Shown here one piece after another: positions 11,265 through 23,272 of a DNA stretch of 64,000 nt (positions are counted from its first letter, which is position 1; the number at the start of each line of letters is the position of its first letter). This stretch comes from Chondrilla cf. caribensis. Lineage: Eukaryota > Porifera > Demospongiae > Chondrillida > Chondrillidae. The stretch covers positions 466,001-530,000 of the forward strand of contig OZ026558.1 of NCBI GenBank assembly GCA_964020155.1, read 5' to 3'. The notes under the pieces are model-generated. The model did no database searches. It was not told the origin of the DNA and saw nothing but the letters and a program-made list of their open reading frames with translations. A program made the translations under genes and the position numbers.

Positions 11265-11640
11265 CCCCTACAAGGGTGGAATCTAAAGTGAAGAACCTAC
11301 TGTATTTGATCACATCTAGCTTCAGGTGGGTTGAGCTCATAACAATTCTTAACCGAAGGTAACTTATGACAGTAACAATCTTGGAAGCCATTTTCTACAG
11401 TGTGATAACCAGTCTGGCTAGTCTGGCGTAGCCGACCCTTGCCAGTCTAGTGATAACCACGTGACATCCTCCCTGGTGAACACTGGCAGATAAATGGCGG
11501 GTGTCGACGTCTGCTGAGATGTAGATATTTCGAGAACTTGAGGGAGGAAGACGATAAGTGATGTTAACCTTGTTTTAGTCTGTTTCTCATGATTGTACTT
11601 GGACCGCTGTGTTTACGTTTGTATTGAAACGGATCGTATA
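11265..11640 (+). repeat. Repeat module M, copy interrupted by a small transposon
   Basis: This matches 15180-15560 and 33690-34005 through words such as tctagcttcaggt, gaagccattttc, cacgtgacatcc, aatggcgggtg and tgattgtacttggaccgctg. The small open frame seen in the 15377 copy is broken here. An insertion at 11415-11449 splits the module. Confidence 0.75.
11413..11450. mobile_element. Very small hAT-like MITE with target-site duplication
   Basis: The insert agtctggctagtctggcgta continuing to ccagtcta is flanked by gtgataacc on both sides. The uninterrupted site cagtgtgataaccacgtgac is present at about 15337 and a close version at 33813, so insertion with an 8-9 bp duplication is directly visible. 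The end motif tagtctggcgtagcc matches elements at 34034 and 43447. Confidence 0.75.
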
Positions 11641-12305
11641 TACAAAGATACCCTAATCAACGTCTATACTGATGTCCAGGTATGATCAGCTTTGATTATA
11701 CAATAGATGCGATGATTATACTCACTATTACCAGTATTGGGTATTAATGCGTGTTCGTATATCCCAATTGATCCAATAAAGCCTTCGTTTGCTCAATATT
11801 AGAATAAGACGGGTTATTTTAGACACCAGATTTTAACTACCTTATTGTACATCTGTTGATTCAAATTTCAGCTAGTGGTAGACACTAAACCATACCTTAG
11901 CACTATAACTTTTTGAAGGTGTCCATCTGGCCCACATTGTAATGTGTCTCCTATTTGTTATTGTGCAATTGATTTTTTATTGTACATTCGATTTAATTGA
12001 CCTTCACTGTTTTGTCATCGGTAATTGACGTATTGCTGACTATCTCTCCTAAGTTAGTGCCCACTAACATTTGTAGCCTTAAGGTACATGGTACATACGT
12101 GTGTATTGTTGTAGACAGCACAGGTTTTCCTACTGTGTGTACACAAACTAGTGTATTCACACATGTGGGCGTACTTTGAGTTGTTAGCTCCTGTGTATTT
12201 GAAGAACTCTCAACTCCAGGTTGTAGGAACTGAACCTGTTGCATTGTGTTCCTTTTCTATTTAACTTTCATTCTATTTATCTGCTCTTTCTCTTTCTATC
12301 ACGTT
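11641..12305. other. Repeat-derived intergenic DNA
   Basis: The phrase ctattaccagtattgggtat at 11725 recurs near 12660. The stretch 11865-12240 also shares short blocks with 15700-15850 and 34150-34350 (for example ttttgtcacc). No gene is supported. Confidence 0.4.
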
Positions 12306-12309
12306 CCCG

Positions 12310-12445
12310 TCTTCACAGGAGCTGACTCAGTTCCAGGAATCCCATGAATATCCTCACTAGCCCCTCCCAGTAGTCTGAGGTACCTCTGGTGGTCCATTGG
12401 GAATATAATATGATCAACTCACCTGATGTTAGGGATGTGACCCAA
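12310..12445. repeat. Repeat module R2, copy 1
   Basis: The block tcactagcccctcccagtag, preceded by ccaggaatcc and followed by tctgaggt, recurs at 16415-16545 and 37830-37960, with a weaker version at 18730-18860. Confidence 0.7.
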
Positions 12446-12679
12446 TATTGTCCTGTAAACCCCACCCCTTGTAGATGGGGTAAGTGGAGATGGCCCTGGA
12501 TATCAACACACATGACCTTACAAACAAAACTATTATTATTAATCCCTTACTGATAATCTATGCCTCGAGAAAGAGTCAATCTGGGTCCATGTAGATGTAT
12601 TATTTTTGGATGGTTGGCAACTGTCCTCTTATGATGCTAATGATGATGATTATACTCTCTATTACCAGTATTGGGTATT

Positions 12680-12795
12680 AATAAAGCTAAAGACAGTACT
12701 GGTCTGATCAGAATAATGGACAGACATCCCGTTGATATGGAGTTGAAGAACATGGTGGAGAGCTATCTCCAGAGACTGGGGGGGAGATGAGGAGG
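12680..12795 (+). pseudogene. VPS16 last-exon copy 1, 5'-truncated
   Basis: It starts inside the exon (aaagctaaagacagtactgg) and continues through atcagaataatggacagaca and gagagctatctccagagact. The splice acceptor and first nine codons are missing. The following DNA up to 13128 matches 22340-22570, so exon and 3' flank are duplicated together. Confidence 0.8.
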
Positions 12796-13126
12796 GTGGG
12801 GAGTAACCATGACAACCATAGAGGAGGGTTTGATGTGTTTGTGTGCCATTGATGATTGTTATGTTGGACTAGTACTGGATGATCATTTCATACAACATCT
12901 CACATACAACATCTCACATACAATGGTTACACTGTGTTTGTGAGCACATTTGCAGTTCACTTCTGTAATGTCCAGAACTGCAGAATGGTAGGGATAACTC
13001 TATAAGATGTGTACAGCTGTGTGCTCCCAGTTGATGCCATATTATGGTGGTGTGATATGCATGTGATATGCATGTGATCGACTGCCAGGTACCGGGTGTC
13101 CTGACATTGGTTTACTATAGCTACAG

Positions 13127-13155
13127 ATGTGTGTGTGTGTGTGTGTGTGTGTGTG

Positions 13156-13224
<69 letters not shown>

Positions 13225-13239
13225 TGTGTGTGCGTGTGT

Positions 13240-13290
<51 letters not shown>

Positions 13291-13343
13291 TGTGTGTGCG
13301 TGTATGTGTCTGTGTGTGCGTGTGTGTGTGTGTGCATGTGTCA
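13127..13343. repeat. (GT)n microsatellite
   Basis: About 215 bp of almost pure TG with scattered cg and tatg interruptions. Its frames are artefacts. Confidence 0.95.
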
Positions 13344-13390
13344 CATGTAGTCAGTCATAATCATATTCATAGTCATGTCCCCCTCCACAG

Positions 13391-14938
<1,548 letters not shown>

Positions 14939-15179
14939 TGGACTATTATTTGTACATGTGTGGAGCAATGTGCAGTAGTTGTTATGTGTGTTACAGGTAC
15001 GCAATAATTATATTTGAGTTTGTTCTGTTTGTGTATCATTGACGATTATGTTAGAATGGATAATCATTAAATTTTCATATGACATCTCACATACAATGGT
15101 TACACTGTGTTTGTGAGCACATTTGCAGTTCACTTCTGTAATGTCCAGAACTGCAGAATGGTAGGGATAACTCTGTTCT

Positions 15180-15560
15180 CTAATGTGGAATTGAAAGTGA
15201 AGGTAGGTTGAGCTTATAACAATTCTAAAATGAATGGACTACTAAAGGTAACTTATGACAGTAACAAACCATAGATAGAATAGTAAGAGAGAGGGACTAT
15301 GAAACTATGAACAAACTTGGAAGCCATTTTCACAGTGTGATAACCACGTGACATCCTGGTGAACACTGGCGGGTAAATGGCGGGTGTTGACGTCTGCTCA
15401 TTGCCTCAGAGCTACGTAGATTCTTCGAAGGCTCGAAGCAAGAAGACAATAAGTGATGCTAACGTTGTTGTAGTCCGTTTCCTATGATTGTACTTGGACC
15501 GCTGTGTTCACGTTTGGCACATTATCCCGGTGTCCCGAATCTCCCCGTGTCATCCCATCT
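15180..15560 (+). repeat. Repeat module M, best-preserved copy with a 36-codon ORF
   Basis: This is the clearest of four copies (see 8090, 11265, 33690). A short frame at 15377-15487 starts MAGVDVCSLPQSYVDSSKAR and ends after 36 codons. It is broken in the other copies. The conserved caccacgtgacatcc region before the ATG contains an E-box (cacgtg). It looks like a duplicated promoter plus first exon of some gene, or the end of a transposon. I cannot tell which. Confidence 0.55.
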
Positions 15561-15954
15561 CTCTGTAAGTTTCAGTTGGACTGGTATAGTTTGTTTGATT
15601 ACTTTGTGTATTGTCCGTTCTTTAGCTGCTTTGAAGGTAGTATACTCTTAGTCCAGTTTAAACTATGATTCCCTGTCTACGAATACTGGTTGTACTTTGG
15701 TGATAATGTGTAACTTTGAAGGCTGTTATTATTCCATTCAAATGCTGAACATGTGAATACTGATGTAGTGTGTCTCTTATTTGGTGTTGAGGAATGATAT
15801 TTTGTCACCTCACCCGTGTGTGTTGATATGTAATTTAATTACCCTCCAGTGTTTTGTCACCATTACATACCAGTAACATTGTACTATATTATAGATAATG
15901 CTGTTTATGTGATCGACCTTTAGAAAGGCTATACAGGGAATGGATCCTTTGTAT

Positions 15955-16260
15955 GGGATACAAGGGCCATTGATACTCACTACAAATGACCAATTTCCTG
16001 TACTTTTTTCCTAAAGGTGATATCAAACAACATTAACATGTATCCAGTTGAGCCACTTTCTGACCTTGCACATGATAGCTAGGGGTACATAGGATATGCA
16101 TCCCTGTTGGTATATAGTCATTTGCTGTAACAATAGATGTGGATGCATGTTATGTTGTACCAGTGGCATGTACACTCTCATTGTAGTCTACCCATCAGAG
16201 CTACTGTTACAATAGTGTGCCTGTGTCATTTCAGATCAACCTGATTATCTCCTGATTGCC
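15955..16260. repeat. Repeat module R1, copy 1
   Basis: This matches 18237-18340 and 18560-18720 (phrases tcactacaaatgaccaattt, cagttgagccactttctgac, ggtacataggatatgcatcc, tagtctacccatcagagcta), and in part 34400-34475. In the second copy a MITE at 18371-18547 interrupts the match. Confidence 0.75.
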
Positions 16261-16414
16261 GGTTCACCTTCGCTCTCACAGGTGGTCCATTAGACCTTGG
16301 AATTGTTCAGGAATTCCATAGCTGGGATATTATTATGTGATGTAGTTACAACAACACAAGAAGCCTTTGTCTCTTGTTGCCTGGGAGATCACCTACTCAC
16401 CTAGGTGACACCTT

Positions 16415-16720
16415 AGAAGCTGATACAGTCCCAGGAATCCAATGAATATCCTCACTAGCCCCTCCCAGTAGTCTGAGGTCTTGAGAGTTTATTGGGAATA
16501 TGAGACTAACTCACCTGATGCTACAGATGTGACCAAATAAGGTCATACTCTCTACTGTACATCACCCCACTATACCATCACTGAGAAGCCATATTTCTTG
16601 TTGCCTGGGAGATCATCTCACCTCTCCCGAGTGGTCCATTCTAATGTGAGGTAATTTAGTCCAGCCCTTTATCCAGTTCAGTACAACCAGGCAGGACACA
16701 ACTAACTTGTGTCCTGGTGT
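16415..16720. repeat. Repeat module R2, copy 2
   Basis: Nearly identical over about 300 bp to 37830-38110, including gaagctgatacagtcccagg and ttgttgcctgggagatcatc. Confidence 0.8.
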
Positions 16721-17435
16721 GCACAATTCATACTGAATATGTAGGCATAGTCCAATATGAAGCTACGTATATGTACAGAAAAGTGTTGACTAATGTCACC
16801 ATTCTCAGTTCTTGATCATAATATTATTATCCCAGCCACAAAACCTGTCTGATGACCTGTGCTGTTCCCAGGTACACATCAGTGACCTGTGCTCCAGCAG
16901 TGATGTGCACACTCTTCACCAAACCAGGATGCAGTATATTTTTTAGGATACTGTCCTATGGGATTAAATTTACATACAGTGGTGATTGAAAGTAATGATA
17001 TCAAACTCGCAGGGCACCCTGAAGTGCTCCCGTGTGCTCCTACATGCTATTGTATGTGGGCTTGAACTCTTTGTTCTTAAAGGCATTAATTAGGTCATTC
17101 GCATCGTACATGTCCTCACTGTATGTGCTATGGTACTACATTGATCGTTCTTTGAATCTAGAATGGAGAATTTAGACTCCATAGAGAACAGTTTACTCCT
17201 TCTCTTGAACATTTGGCCAAGAAAATTTTACTCACTTTGATAATTTGCAATGTTCTTTACAAGCAAGGATTTTTTCTGAACTTTGATGGGCCTCCCAGCA
17301 TTTTACCCATATTTACATAGTAGCTGCAGTGGCTATACCTTCTTCACGCAAAATCCTAAGGATTTGGCTGGGCGTTATGCCTCTTGTTTTTCCAAGAAAC
17401 GATTTTTTTGGCATACCTAGACATCCTTCATATGT
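16721..17435. other. Intergenic, no feature recognised
   Basis: Unique-looking sequence without a supported exon, array or element ends. Confidence 0.45.
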
Positions 17436-17534
17436 TAAATTTGACAATGACCAGATCATTGGTATCTATGACTGTATTAAATGACACCTCCAATAGTTTG
17501 GTATTGACCACACCTCCTGCCCCTCCCCCTCCAG

Positions 17535-17769
17535 TAACCCAAAGAAGGCAATAGATTTTGCCTTTCAAGCTAAAGACAGTAATGGTCTGATCAGAATAAT
17601 GGACAGACATCCCGATGATATGGAGTTGAAGAACATGGTGGAGAGCTATCTCCAGAGACTGGGGGGAGATGAGGAGGGTGGAAGTATAACCATGACAACC
17701 ATAGTAATAATAAAGAGGACTATATATGTACTCCAGCATGTAAAGGATCATTTGACTGAACATGATTAA
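17535..17769 (+). pseudogene. VPS16 last-exon copy 3, open to a stop
   Basis: The exon keeps its polypyrimidine tract and acceptor (cccctccccctccag) and the NPKKAIDFAFQAKDSNGLI frame, then stays open for 78 codons with a different tail from the 14737 copy. It has no neighbouring upstream VPS16 exon. Flanks on both sides are shared with the 19445 copy for about 500 bp. It could still be spliced as an alternative 3' exon, but I see no evidence for that. Confidence 0.75.
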
Positions 17770-17899
17770 TTATTGTGTCAAGTGTGTGTCAGATAATTGG
17801 GGCAACAGTAAACAGCTCTAACCTACGCCTTATACCCAGATGAAGCCAACTGATTCATTACCCACTCACACACACAAACAAGCAATTGGGCATTATCTG

Positions 17900-18060
17900 A
17901 TCTGTTGCATTGCACAGACATGAGTCTGAGTTGACTACAAAGTGGTCATGTGCTGACAGGTCCATAGTAAGATATTTGCTAGAATTCTGTCAAATTATGG
18001 GTCAACATGTTATTGACTCTGTGATTTTGAGCCAGTTTAAATCATTAACTGGATTCATCA
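17900..18060. repeat. Flank shared with 38130-38210
   Basis: The phrase gttgactacaaagtggtcat followed by gtgctgacaggtcca occurs here and at 38164-38200, next to 21-bp arrays in both places. Confidence 0.6.
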
Positions 18061-18061
18061 C

Positions 18062-18236
18062 TGATGTGTGTACAGCTGGTAGTGATGTGTGTACAGCTGG
18101 TAGTGATGTGTGTACAGCTAGTAGTGGTGTGTGTACAGCTAGTAGTGATGTGTGTACAGCTAGTAGTGGTGTCTGTACAGCTAGTAGTGATGTGTGTACA
18201 GCTAGTAGTGATCTGTGTACAGCTAGTAGTGGTTGA
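18062..18236. repeat. 21-bp minisatellite array (about 8 units)
   Basis: Units gtgtgtacagctagtagtgr, plus strand orientation. The first two units have agctggtag variants. It joins directly to repeat module R1. Confidence 0.95.
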
Positions 18237-18370
18237 TACTCACTACAAATGACCAATTTCCTGTGTTTCTTTCCTAAAGTTGATATCAAACAACTTGTAT
18301 CCAGTTGAGCCACTTTCTGACCTTTTACATGTTAGCTAGGGGTACATAGGATATGCATCCCTAGGATATA

Positions 18371-18547
18371 TACAGTGACCTCTCTATTACAAACCTCTGA
18401 AATGTGGAAACCTCTATAATAAGGACACCATTCTGTGTCCCAGTGTAGTACTTAAGTGTATAAAATAAGCTCTAAATTGAGGAAACCTCTGTAATAAGGA
18501 CTAAAATTATGGTCCCAACGTGTCCTTTATAGAGAGGTTCCACTGTA
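18371..18547. mobile_element. MITE with CAGTGGAACCTC-type ends
   Basis: About 175 bp. The right end is tgtcctttatagagaggttc followed by cactgta. The left end is the decayed inverse tacagtgacctctctattac. A TA dinucleotide lies at each border. The same family is at 27498-27695. The end motif and TA target resemble pogo/Tigger-type DNA transposons. Confidence 0.8.
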
Positions 18548-18559
18548 TGGCTGTTGGTA

Positions 18560-18870
18560 TAATGTCATTTGCTGTCACAATAGATGAGGATGCATGTTGT
18601 GTTGGCATGTTCACTCTCATTGTAGTCTACCCATCAGAGCTACTGTTACAATAGTGTGTCCATGTCATTTCAGATCAACCACAGTATCTCCTGGTTACCA
18701 ATTCACCTTTGCTTTCACAGGTGGTCCATTCGAGCTTTGAATTATTCAGGAATTCTATGAATTCTGTTACTAATCTAAGAACTCCTCCCACCTCTGGAGG
18801 TGAGTCATGTTTATTATTGTAAGGGTCCTTTGGGAATATCTGAGGTTATGCTACATGTGACCAAATAAGG
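18560..18870. repeat. Repeat modules R1 and R2, second half
   Basis: Continuation of the R1 match (gatgcatgttgtgttggcat, tagtctacccatcagagcta) and then a weak R2 match. The MITE at 18371 inserted inside this block. Confidence 0.65.
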
Positions 18871-19214
18871 AGATGTTCTGATCTGTAACCCCGCCCCCTG
18901 TGTGGTGGACTCTCCTCCTTTTGAACTGTAGGTCACCCCTCATCAATGGGATGGTGCAGCTCTTCCAAATTATGTAATCCATGGCATGTGTTCTCATGGT
19001 GTAAAGCTATTATCATCCAGGTCTGCATACCTGTAGGGATAGTGTATGTCATAGCAGGTTTTGCTGAATCACATTATATTGATACAGTAATTTGTATTGC
19101 CGAGTGTGTATTACATTGTGTAGTCTCATGAAGTTTAATGGAATTCACTAGCCATATAGGATTTATCACACCAATAGTTTCAGCAGCTGACTGCTACCAT
19201 TGCCAGTGATATGC

Positions 19215-19270
19215 TACTGACTACTACTACTACTACTACTACTACCACTACTACCACCACCACCACCATA
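19215..19270. repeat. (ACT)n/(ACC)n trinucleotide repeat
   Basis: About 17 triplets, actactact grading into accacc. Confidence 0.95.
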
Positions 19271-19444
19271 CATATTATAGTTTTCATGTATAATTATATG
19301 TACCTAGCTATTGTTGTCAAGGAAACTGGGTGCATGTTGTCTCATGGCTATGTGCATGCTTGTTCATGTGTCATCTGTATGTGGTCCACATTAGCACCTC
19401 CTATAGTTTGGTACTGACCACACCTCCTGCCCCTCCCCCTCCAG

Positions 19445-19583
19445 TAACCCAAAGAAGGCAATAGATTTTGTCTTTCAAGCTAAAGACAGTAATGGTCTGA
19501 TCAGAATAATGGACAGACATCCCGATGATATGGAGTTGAAGAACATGGTGGAGAGTTATCTCCAGAGACTGGGGGGGAGATGA
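19445..19583 (+). pseudogene. VPS16 last-exon copy 4
   Basis: Same acceptor and NPKKAIDF start, with one change (GCC to GTC). A run of seven G puts it into an early TGA after 46 codons. The 3' flank to about 19790 matches that of the 17535 copy. Confidence 0.8.
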
Positions 19584-19799
19584 GGAGGGTGGGGAGTAAC
19601 CATGACAACCATAGTAATAATAAGGAGGACTATATATGTACTCCAGCATGTAAAGGATCATTTGACTGAACATGATTAATTATTGTGTCAAGTTTGTGTC
19701 AGATAATTGGGGGCAACAGTAAACAGCTCAAACCAGAGAGTGAGAGCACCAAATTAGTAGGCCTTACCCCAGGTGGAGTCAACTGATTCATTACCCACA

Positions 19800-19800
<1 letters not shown>

Positions 19801-19895
<95 letters not shown>

Positions 19896-19896
19896 A
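19801..19896. repeat. (AC)n microsatellite
   Basis: About 95 bp of AC with two or three aa interruptions. Confidence 0.95.
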
Positions 19897-20280
19897 AAAA
19901 GTAATTGGGTGCCAACCTGCAGCATAGACAGGGTTCTCTAATGATCCACTCAGAGTCAACGTATCCTGTTATTGTTTCCATGAGAGAAAGTGTTGGTATG
20001 TGGAGGAGATGGAGACATGTAGTTCTGGTGGTGGTACAGCTAGAAGTGATGTGTGTGCACATGTTGGAGAATTGTCATGGTTACCATTGGGATTCCACAT
20101 TGTTATTGTTCGGACAAACGAACCAAGCACTATAATTTGTTATATGGGATGGTAATATTTGTCATCTATAAGCAATGGTGTAAAAACTTACATTCCTCAT
20201 CTGTTCTCTATTATCTAGGACACACCTGCATCCTGTGTACAACTAACCATCACCTGCAACATAACTTATGTATGTACATA

Positions 20281-20305
20281 CACACACATGCACACACACA
20301 CACAT

Positions 20306-20347
<42 letters not shown>

Positions 20348-20580
20348 CTAGTAGTGGTGTGTGTACAGCTAGTAGTGGTGTGTGTACAGCTAGTAGTGGT
20401 GTATGTACAGCTAGTAGTGGTGTGTGTACAGCTAGTAGTGGTGTGTGTACAGCTAGTAGTGGTGTGTGTACAGCTAGTAGTGGTGTGTGTACAGCTAGTA
20501 GTTGTTGCTCTAACTTGTGAGGTTATCATTACTAATCGAACTGTGGTTGTTTTGCCAACAATAATATTATTATTAGATTA
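20281..20580. repeat. (AC)n, 21-bp minisatellite and conserved flank
   Basis: AC repeats (20281-20345) pass directly into eight units of gtgtgtacagctagtagtgg (20345-20510). Then comes ttgctctaacttgtgaggtt and gttttgccaacaataatatt. That tail is the reverse complement of the flank at 38345-38405 and of the window start, so here the array and one flank of the family are joined with a sharp junction. Confidence 0.85.
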
Positions 20581-20749
20581 CACAAATTAGTTCACCTTTC
20601 TCACCACAACCCCCTCCCCCCAAGAAGCCCTTCACCACCTTATACAACTGACTCAAAAGTACATGGACACTAGTGGGAAACTTTGTATGTATGCACTTGT
20701 ATATTACGTATATGTGGGTTAGGGTTATATACGTAGGGTATATGTATAG

Positions 20750-20843
20750 GTTATACAATGGGAACGGAAGGTTTAGCGATTTAAACACCTGAGGGCGGAG
20801 CCCGAAGGTGTTGATCGCTAAACTTCCGTTCCCATTGTATAAC
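20750..20843. repeat. Perfect-arm inverted repeat with about 30-bp stem
   Basis: gttatacaatgggaacggaa at 20750 is matched by ttccgttcccattgtataac ending at 20843. The stem continues through tttagcgat/atcgctaaa. The loop holds a second small hairpin around gagggcggagcccga. Confidence 0.85.
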
Positions 20844-20847
20844 TATC

Positions 20848-21604
20848 TTGTACCATGATGCAAGACATCCGAAGGCGCAGCCTGAGGATGTAGGTTACTT
20901 GTTTCGACCGCCTCTCTTCATTTAACTTGTTCTTTCTCTCAAGTTATATGGATAAATCGATTCTTAACCGTCCAAATGTAGTTCTAAGACTATTAGCTAT
21001 ATGAATAGCCGGATTGTTTCGAGAGCCAAGCTCCTTGGTACAAGATACAAATCTTGAAGTAAGCTACCGCTGTCAGTCTCTATCTACTAGATACCTGGCC
21101 CAAATGTCTCTATTCAGAAGATAACTAACCCGACCGTCTTTAGTAGGAGAGCAATCCAATCGTCCCTTTCCAGTGAAATTCTAGCCCTCCCGTTTGATCT
21201 ATCAATGTGAAATTCGTTTCGTTGATGGCTTGAGGGAAGGGTTTAATTCTATATCGATACGTTCGAATTCGATCGTCCCTTTCCAGTGAAAGTCTAGCCG
21301 TCCCGTTCGATCTATCAATGTGAAATTCGTTTCGTTGATGGCTTGAAGGAAGGGTTTAATTCTATATCGATACGTTCGAATTCAATCGTCCCTTTCCAGT
21401 GAAATTCTAGCCATCCCGTTCGATCTATCAACGCGAAATTTCGTTTCGGCTCATAAGTGATAAAATGATACTAACGAGGTGTATAACAGAGTCAGTTATA
21501 CACCTTTGTAAAAAAGTTATACACCCCATGAATACGTAATGAGGTAGTTTAGCGATTAAGACACCCGACTACATCAAAGGAAACGCCCACGCATCATGGT
21601 ACAA
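20848..21604. mobile_element. Unclassified non-autonomous element with TTGTACCATGATGC ends
   Basis: The ends ttgtaccatgatgc (20848-20861) and gcatcatggtacaa (21591-21604) are exact inverted copies. Inside, a block of about 110 bp (cgtccctttccagtgaaa, then cgttcgatctatcaa, then ttcgtttcg) is repeated three times between about 21155 and 21445. The last 100 bp (agttatacaccccatgaata, then tttagcgattaagacaccc) recur in a shortened copy at 41785-41880. No protein is encoded. Confidence 0.7.
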
Positions 21605-21737
21605 ATATTATATATATATATTATATAATATAAGTTTGCTGGATATTATGTATATACATACATAATATGTGTATATGTATGTATATACATTTATAGTTAC
21701 TGGCAGTCAGTCAGATAGTAATACATGGCATGACATG

Positions 21738-21790
21738 ATCAGAATAATGGACAGACATCCCGATGATATTGAGTTGAAGAGGAGAAATTG
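21738..21790 (+). pseudogene. VPS16 last-exon copy 5, very short
   Basis: Only atcagaataatggacagaca and the next 28 bp of the exon remain, joined to unrelated DNA on both sides. Confidence 0.75.
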
Positions 21791-21828
21791 TAATGTGTAG
21801 TTTTTAAATTAGGGATTACTATAATGTG

Positions 21829-21831
<3 letters not shown>

Positions 21832-21893
<62 letters not shown>
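21832..21893. repeat. (GT)n microsatellite
   Basis: About 60 bp of TG just before another VPS16 last-exon copy. This mirrors the arrangement at 14589-14737. Confidence 0.95.
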
Positions 21894-21894
<1 letters not shown>

Positions 21895-21970
21895 TTGTGT
21901 TTATGTGCATGATGTATTCATTGCTACAATAGTTCAGTACTGACCACACCTCCTGCCCCTCCCCCTCCAG

Positions 21971-22135
21971 TAAACCAAAGAAGGCAATAGATTTTGCCTT
22001 TCAAGCTAAAGACAGTAATGGTCTGATCAGAATAATGGACAGACATCCTGATGATATGGAGTTAAAGAACATGGTGGAGAGCTATCTCCAGAGACTGTGG
22101 GGGGGAGGGGGAGATGAGGAGGGTGGGGAGTAACC
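21971..22135 (+). pseudogene. VPS16 last-exon copy 6 with long 3' flank
   Basis: Acceptor cccctccccctccag and the frame for PKKAIDFAFQAKDSNGLI are kept. The AAC codon for the first Asn is now AAA, and the G-rich end is expanded. The downstream 430 bp match the flank of copy 1 (12800-13128) and in part that of 14938-15180, showing that the duplicated unit is exon plus 3' flank. Confidence 0.8.
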
Positions 22136-22149
22136 AGGACAACCATAGA

Positions 22150-22570
22150 GGAGGGTTGCATGGAATCCACCATGTAATGGACTATTATTTGTACATGTTT
22201 TGTGTTGAGCAATGTGCAGTAGCTGTTATGTGTGCTACAAGTGCTTAATAATTATACTTGAATTTGTTCTGTTTGTGTATCATTGATGAGTTTGATGTGT
22301 TTGTGTGTCATTGATGTGTGTCATGTCAGAATGGATGATCATTTCATATGACGTCTCACATACAATGGTTACACTGTGCTTGTGTTTTGTAGTTCACTTT
22401 TATAATGTCCAGAACTGTAGAATGGTGGGGATATAACTCTATAAGATGTGTACAGCTGTGTGCTCCCAGTTGACACCATATATAGTGGTGTGATATGCAT
22501 GTGATATGCATGTGATATGTGACTGGTGTACACTGAGTGTCCTGACATCGGTTTACTATAGCTACAGATC
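22150..22570. repeat. VPS16 3' flank repeat
   Basis: It shares tcacatacaatggttacact, taatgtccagaactg and gtgtgatatgcatgtgatat with 12890-13128, and the first two with 15085-15170. Confidence 0.75.
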
Positions 22571-22845
22571 TTCTGTGGGAGAAAAAACAGGAAAGATCAT
22601 AACATTGTAGTCCATTTCCTGTGATGTACAATTGTGTTGAAAGATGGAGTACATTGATTATTGTTTAGTGTACAGACAGTTGTTACTCAATGTCAACTGG
22701 CTATTCCACAATAGTGCTTGACATCCCATTGTGGTCATGTGACCATGAAGTGTTCATCTTACAACTCACAACCCATGAGGTGACTTTAAGCATGTAATGT
22801 AATCAATGCTGCTGTCTGGTCTGACAGAGTGGAATGAAAAAGAAA

Positions 22846-22990
22846 GCTAGTAGTGGTGTGTGTACAGCTAGTAGTGATGTGTGTACAGCTAGTTTTGATG
22901 TGTGTACAGCTAGTAGTGGCGTATGTACAGCTAGTAGTTGTGTGTGTAGAGCTAGTAGTGATGTGTGTACAGCTGGTAGTTGTGTGTCCA
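22846..22990. repeat. 21-bp minisatellite array (7 units)
   Basis: Plus-orientation units with several substitutions (agttttgatg, agctggtagt). Confidence 0.9.
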
Positions 22991-23272
22991 TATAGGCTCA
23001 CAACTTAAGACTTATATTACTCTCATATGCATTGTGTATGGTACTCCAATCTCATCAGTCAGTTCCCATTTACAGGTGTAGTTGCATTCACAGAACCCCC
23101 AAAACTTAAGATTACGGCAGGTATATTATTATAGTAGTGCTGAGACAATATAAGTGCTTGTAATTATGCTTGTTAATTTGAATAAATGGGTAAAGCACAC
23201 TCGCTATGGTAAACTATAATAGTACATCCAATGATTAATAAAATAAATGACTACTTGAGGTTTCAGTGCTAA

